Positions 61,025 through 64,000 of a stretch of DNA of 64,000 nucleotides are shown here, in pieces (the stretch's first letter is position 1; every line of letters begins with the position of its first letter). The stretch spans positions 62,001-126,000 of the forward strand of contig NZ_SNZH01000020.1 of NCBI RefSeq assembly GCF_004363655.1. The letters run 5' to 3'. The DNA is from Tahibacter aquaticus (GTDB lineage Bacteria; Pseudomonadota; Gammaproteobacteria; Xanthomonadales; Rhodanobacteraceae). The notes under the pieces are model-generated. The model did not search any database, was not told the origin of the DNA, and was given only the letters and a program-made list of their open reading frames with translations. The translations under genes and the position numbers were made by a program.

Positions 61025-62334
61025 CCGCGCCTGGCACTGGTACCTACAAGCTCGCGGCGAAATCCGCGCTGCTGGCAGTAGCAGCATTGATAGCCTGGAA
61101 GGCGATCAGCCTGGGCCTGAACACGCGGTATCCGGTCGACTACGCGGCGCTGACGGCAAATCCCGACACTGACAATGCGGCTGTCGCGCTGGTCCTCGCG
61201 AGGCAAGCCGGGGATGCCGGGCCCGACAGCCGGGCGCAGGCTCGTGATGTGGTGCTCGGTGTCTTGGCGAAGCGGCCCGCAGATGGGCGCCTGTTTCGCG
61301 CTCTGGCCCAGCTCGACAAGGACAATCCGGAGTTGGCCCGGCGGCGCTGGCAAGCGGCGGCGCTGCTGCGACCGGCTGATGTGGAAACGCTGGCGTGGCT
61401 CGCCGACGACGCTGTCTCCCGCGGCGACTTCTCTGAGGCCCTGGACCACTGCGATGCCGTGTTGCGCGTCTCTCCGGCGCAGGCGCGGAACCTCTTTCCG
61501 ATCCTCTCCACGTGGCTTCAAACCGGCGCAGCCACGCCGGCGCTGACCCGGACGCTGGAGCGGCGACCGCCCTGGCGGCGCTCCTTTATGGAATACATGG
61601 CAAGGGAAGGCGTAGAAAATTCCCTTTATACTTTTTCTCAAGTTGTACAGGCGCTGCGCAACAGCCCTGCGCCGGCGGATGCGAACGAAGCCCGCCCTCT
61701 CGTCAACCGGCTGGTGCATGACGGCGATTTCGAACGCGCCTACCTGCTGTGGCGATCGGTGCTGCCTGCCCTGCAGGCAAGCACCGGCATGCTGTACAAC
61801 GGCGGCTTCGAAATGCCGGCCAGCGGCGCAGCTTTCGACTGGACCTTGCGCTCCACACAGGGGGTCGCCGTATCGGTGGAAGACGGTGGACCTGCCCGCG
61901 GCAACAGCCTGCGCCTGCGTTTTGGCGGCGTGCGTGTGGCCGAGATCGGCGTGGAGCAGACCCTGCTGCTGCCGCCCGGCGGCTACCGTCTTCTCGGCGA
62001 GGTTCGCTCACAAGACCTGGAGAGCGCCCAGGGCCTGGAATGGCGGATCTATTGCCTGGCCAAACCATCGCGCATGGTTGCCGCCGTGCCCGTCGCGGTG
62101 GAAAGTGATCGCGACTGGTCTGATTTTGACCTGGAGCTGGATGTGCCTGCCGACGGGTGCCCGGCCCAGCTCCTCCAGCTCACGACGCGCGCGCGCGTTG
62201 CGACCGAGCAGACGGTCAGCGGCACAGCCTGGTTCGACAATTTCCGTCTCGAAGCGCAAGGGTTAGCTGCTAGCCCGGCACCAGCGCTGCCGCAGGGCGG
62301 CCGTCGCCTTGCTTCGGCCTGGAACGGGAACTAG
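61021..62334 (+). CDS. Membrane-anchored TPR-like protein with carbohydrate-binding-module-like C-terminus
   Basis: A 437-residue protein starting with GTG 61021, which overlaps the previous stop. N-terminal anchor (LAAKSALLAVAALIAWKAIS), then TPR-like helical repeats (LFRALAQLDKDNPELARRRW, EALDHCDAVLRVSPAQARNL), and a beta-rich C-terminal half (GMLYNGGFEMPASGAAFDWT, NSLRLRFGGVRVAEIGVEQT, GTAWFDNFRLEAQG) similar to CBM4/9-type folds. Such proteins often occur in exopolysaccharide/exosortase clusters. Function in assembly is inferred. Confidence 0.6.
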   Translation: MTAPGTGTYKLAAKSALLAVAALIAWKAISLGLNTRYPVDYAALTANPDTDNAAVALVLARQAGDAGPDSRAQARDVVLGVLAKRPADGRLFRALAQLDKDNPELARRRWQAAALLRPADVETLAWLADDAVSRGDFSEALDHCDAVLRVSPAQARNLFPILSTWLQTGAATPALTRTLERRPPWRRSFMEYMAREGVENSLYTFSQVVQALRNSPAPADANEARPLVNRLVHDGDFERAYLLWRSVLPALQASTGMLYNGGFEMPASGAAFDWTLRSTQGVAVSVEDGGPARGNSLRLRFGGVRVAEIGVEQTLLLPPGGYRLLGEVRSQDLESAQGLEWRIYCLAKPSRMVAAVPVAVESDRDWSDFDLELDVPADGCPAQLLQLTTRARVATEQTVSGTAWFDNFRLEAQGLAASPAPALPQGGRRLASAWNGN

Positions 62335-62393
62335 ACTGCGATCAATTCGATACAATTTAGCGTTGTGGTATTTCCAGGACGCGGGAGGCCCGC

Positions 62394-62861
62394 ATGAAAA
62401 TAAGTCTCGTTTTCGCGCTCGCGTTGTTCTGCTCACCGGTTGGTGCCCAAACCGCATCACCGGATATCCCTGTAGCCACCGTTGCCGCTGTAAGCGGCGA
62501 GGTGATGCTGGCCCGGCACGCCCACATCGGACCTGCAGAACAGGGCGCTAGGCTCAGGCCCGGCGACCGTCTGATGACCATGGACCGGTCGGATGTGCTC
62601 ATCGCCTTTGCCGATGGGTGCAGCCAGCGGCTGGCGGACAATTCGCTATTGGCGATCCGCGAGACCTCTGGCTGCGGCCAGTCCTCCGGACAGCCGCGCT
62701 CGTTCCGGCAGGCCATCGGTGATCCCGGCGGCGGTGCAGCTAGCGAGCCCCGCATGAGTAACGGCCAGAAAACGGCGGTGACCGCGGCCATCCTGATCCC
62801 TTTGCTGTGGCTGCTGGACCATAACCGCGACGACAATGACCGCGAACCGGTCAGCCGCTGA
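62394..62861 (+). CDS. FecR-like secreted protein
   Basis: A 155-residue protein with signal peptide (MKISLVFALALFCSPVGAQ) and a FecR-like beta domain: VAAVSGEVMLARHAHIGPAE, GARLRPGDRLMTMDRSDVLI, FADGCSQRLADNSLLAI. Near the C-terminus a hydrophobic segment (KTAVTAAILIPLLWLL) could anchor it to the membrane. Small FecR-domain proteins are common next to exopolysaccharide genes. Confidence 0.65.
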   Translation: MKISLVFALALFCSPVGAQTASPDIPVATVAAVSGEVMLARHAHIGPAEQGARLRPGDRLMTMDRSDVLIAFADGCSQRLADNSLLAIRETSGCGQSSGQPRSFRQAIGDPGGGAASEPRMSNGQKTAVTAAILIPLLWLLDHNRDDNDREPVSR

Positions 62862-62866
62862 TCCCA

Positions 62867-64000
62867 TTGACTGTCCCGTCGGCGGGTCGCTCAGGCAGCA
62901 GGGCATTCTCACGCGATGCCGCGCGCGTTGAAGCGTTGGAAATTGCCTGCTGGCTGCTTTTGACGATGGCCGCGATGCTGGGCGGCCTGTCTTTTTTTTC
63001 CTGGCGCGACTGTGCGCTGGCGCTGCTGGCCGTGCCCGTGCTGGTGCTGGCGCTATGGCCGTTCCGGCACGTTCGCTCAGACATCCCAACGCGGCGGATG
63101 ATTGCCTTGGTGCTGATTCTGAGCGCCCTGCCCCTGGCTTACCTGCTGCCCTTGCCGCTGGAGCTGGCAGCGCATCTGCCGGGCCGAGCTGTACGCCTGC
63201 AGGCCGCTATCGGTGAGCTGGGGCCTGGCCAGTGGACTGCCGTGTCGCTTGCCGCAGACGACACCTGGCAGGCTTGGCTCAAGTTCATCCCGGGCCTGGC
63301 CCTGTTCCTCGCAGTGCTGCGCCTGACGACTCCACAGCAGAAACGCCTGCTCAGCCTGATCCTCGGCATCGTGCTGCTGCAATCGCTGTGGGGCTTGGCA
63401 CAGCTGTCGAGCGGCCTGGACAGCTGGCTCGTTTTCTACGGCGCCGACGGGCAAAACCGGGCCAGCGGCGGCTTCGCCAACCGCAATCATTTCGCCAGCC
63501 TGCTGATCCTCGGCTTGCCTCTGCTGGCCGTTTTGGCCTGCAGCGGTAACTGGGGCTGGCAACGTCCTGCGCATGTGGGCTGGCGCACGCTGGGTGTGTT
63601 GGGATTTCTCCTGGTGACGGTGGCGCTGGTAGCTTCGCGCTCGCGCGCCGCCGCGGGCCTGCTGATCATCGAAGGCTGCCTCTTCAGCGCCTGGCTGCTG
63701 CGTCACCGGCGCGTATCGCCGGGACTGCTCATCGGCGGCAGTGCAGCGGCTCTGGCTCTCACTGTGATGCTGCTTTTTGCGCCGACCCAGCTGTTCAGCG
63801 GACTCGAACTGGGCAATGCCGACGGACGCTTGGGCATCCTGCAGCGGTCGCTGGCGGCGGCGCTGGATTTTTTTCCAATCGGCGCGGGCCCCGGTACCTT
63901 CGGCAGCCTCTTCCCGGGCTTCGACACCCGGGACACCTTGGACAAGGTATATGTCAACCATGCGCACAACGACGCGCTGGAACTGCTGTTCGAACTCGGG
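62867..64000 (+). CDS. O-antigen ligase/polymerase family membrane protein, partial
   Basis: A frame open from 62867 to the end of the window (378 codons). Start unsure: TTG 62867, five bases after the previous stop, or ATG 62966. At least eight hydrophobic helices precede the conserved loop. Family landmarks are GGFANRNHFASLLILG near residue 204 and GAGPGTFGSLFPGFDTRD with VNHAHNDALELLFELG near 335-375, the signature of O-antigen ligases and Wzy-type polymerases. It likely polymerises or ligates the repeat units made by this cluster. The C-terminus lies beyond the window. Confidence 0.82.
   Translation, partial: MTVPSAGRSGSRAFSRDAARVEALEIACWLLLTMAAMLGGLSFFSWRDCALALLAVPVLVLALWPFRHVRSDIPTRRMIALVLILSALPLAYLLPLPLELAAHLPGRAVRLQAAIGELGPGQWTAVSLAADDTWQAWLKFIPGLALFLAVLRLTTPQQKRLLSLILGIVLLQSLWGLAQLSSGLDSWLVFYGADGQNRASGGFANRNHFASLLILGLPLLAVLACSGNWGWQRPAHVGWRTLGVLGFLLVTVALVASRSRAAAGLLIIEGCLFSAWLLRHRRVSPGLLIGGSAAALALTVMLLFAPTQLFSGLELGNADGRLGILQRSLAAALDFFPIGAGPGTFGSLFPGFDTRDTLDKVYVNHAHNDALELLFELG

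Overview
The window is 64 kb of GC-rich gammaproteobacterial-type chromosome. Gene content (NarGHJI with two NarK-type transporters, NnrS, FNR-type sites, UbiTUV, a Wza/Wzc exopolysaccharide cluster) and the Xanthomonadales-like small proteins suggest a denitrifying or nitrate-respiring member of the Xanthomonadales (Rhodanobacteraceae or Xanthomonadaceae). That placement is inference; no rRNA or other marker gene is present.

Region 1 (1-34.2 kb) is an anaerobic respiration island. It holds: the end of a fabB-type ketosynthase; three small proteins; a leftward operon of a PLP decarboxylase, a cysteine-synthase-like lyase and UbiD, joined by 4-base overlaps; a divergent HemN-like gene followed by an FNR-type regulator; a molybdenum-cofactor operon (moaA, a moaC-moaB fusion, moeA, moaD, moaE, one unknown); narK-narGHJI-ppiC-narK; a leftward operon running TonB receptor, ABC importer (binding protein, permease, ATPase), NnrS and two small genes; and ubiU-ubiV with convergent ubiT. 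FNR-like dyads (TGAy-N6-rTCA) lie before nearly every transcription unit. MoaABCDE/MoeA make the cofactor for NarG, UbiTUV and UbiD support quinone synthesis without oxygen, and NnrS relates to nitric oxide.

Region 2 (34.2-54.6 kb) is a mosaic accessory segment. It contains a degraded coiled-coil gene, a cus/czc-type heavy-metal efflux operon, a chimeric signal-peptide/receiver gene, a frameshifted AAA-ATPase fragment joined to a Gln/Asn-rich small gene, a Cas2-like small protein, an SOS mutagenesis cassette (UmuD-like, UmuC-like, divergent SRAP protein), a DUF72 gene, an HU-like gene, a frameshifted hemerythrin gene, an apparently N-terminally truncated methyltransferase, a beta-propeller lipoprotein-like or secreted gene, a broken IS21 istA remnant and the 3' half of a tRNA-Val(CAC)-like sequence. 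The density of broken genes and the tRNA fragment fit past integration and decay of mobile DNA.

Region 3 (54.6-64 kb) is an exopolysaccharide cluster: a WecA-like priming transferase, a PHP-type tyrosine phosphatase, Wza, a Wzc-type tyrosine autokinase, an unusual membrane J-domain protein, a TPR/carbohydrate-module protein, a FecR-like secreted protein and an O-antigen-ligase/polymerase family protein that runs off the window.

The most notable observations are the HemN homologue lacking all radical-SAM cysteines beside fnr, the MoaC-MoaB fusion whose MoaC half has lost three catalytic positions, the Fur-plus-FNR controlled TonB/ABC/NnrS operon, and the UmuDC-linked SRAP protein without the catalytic Cys2.
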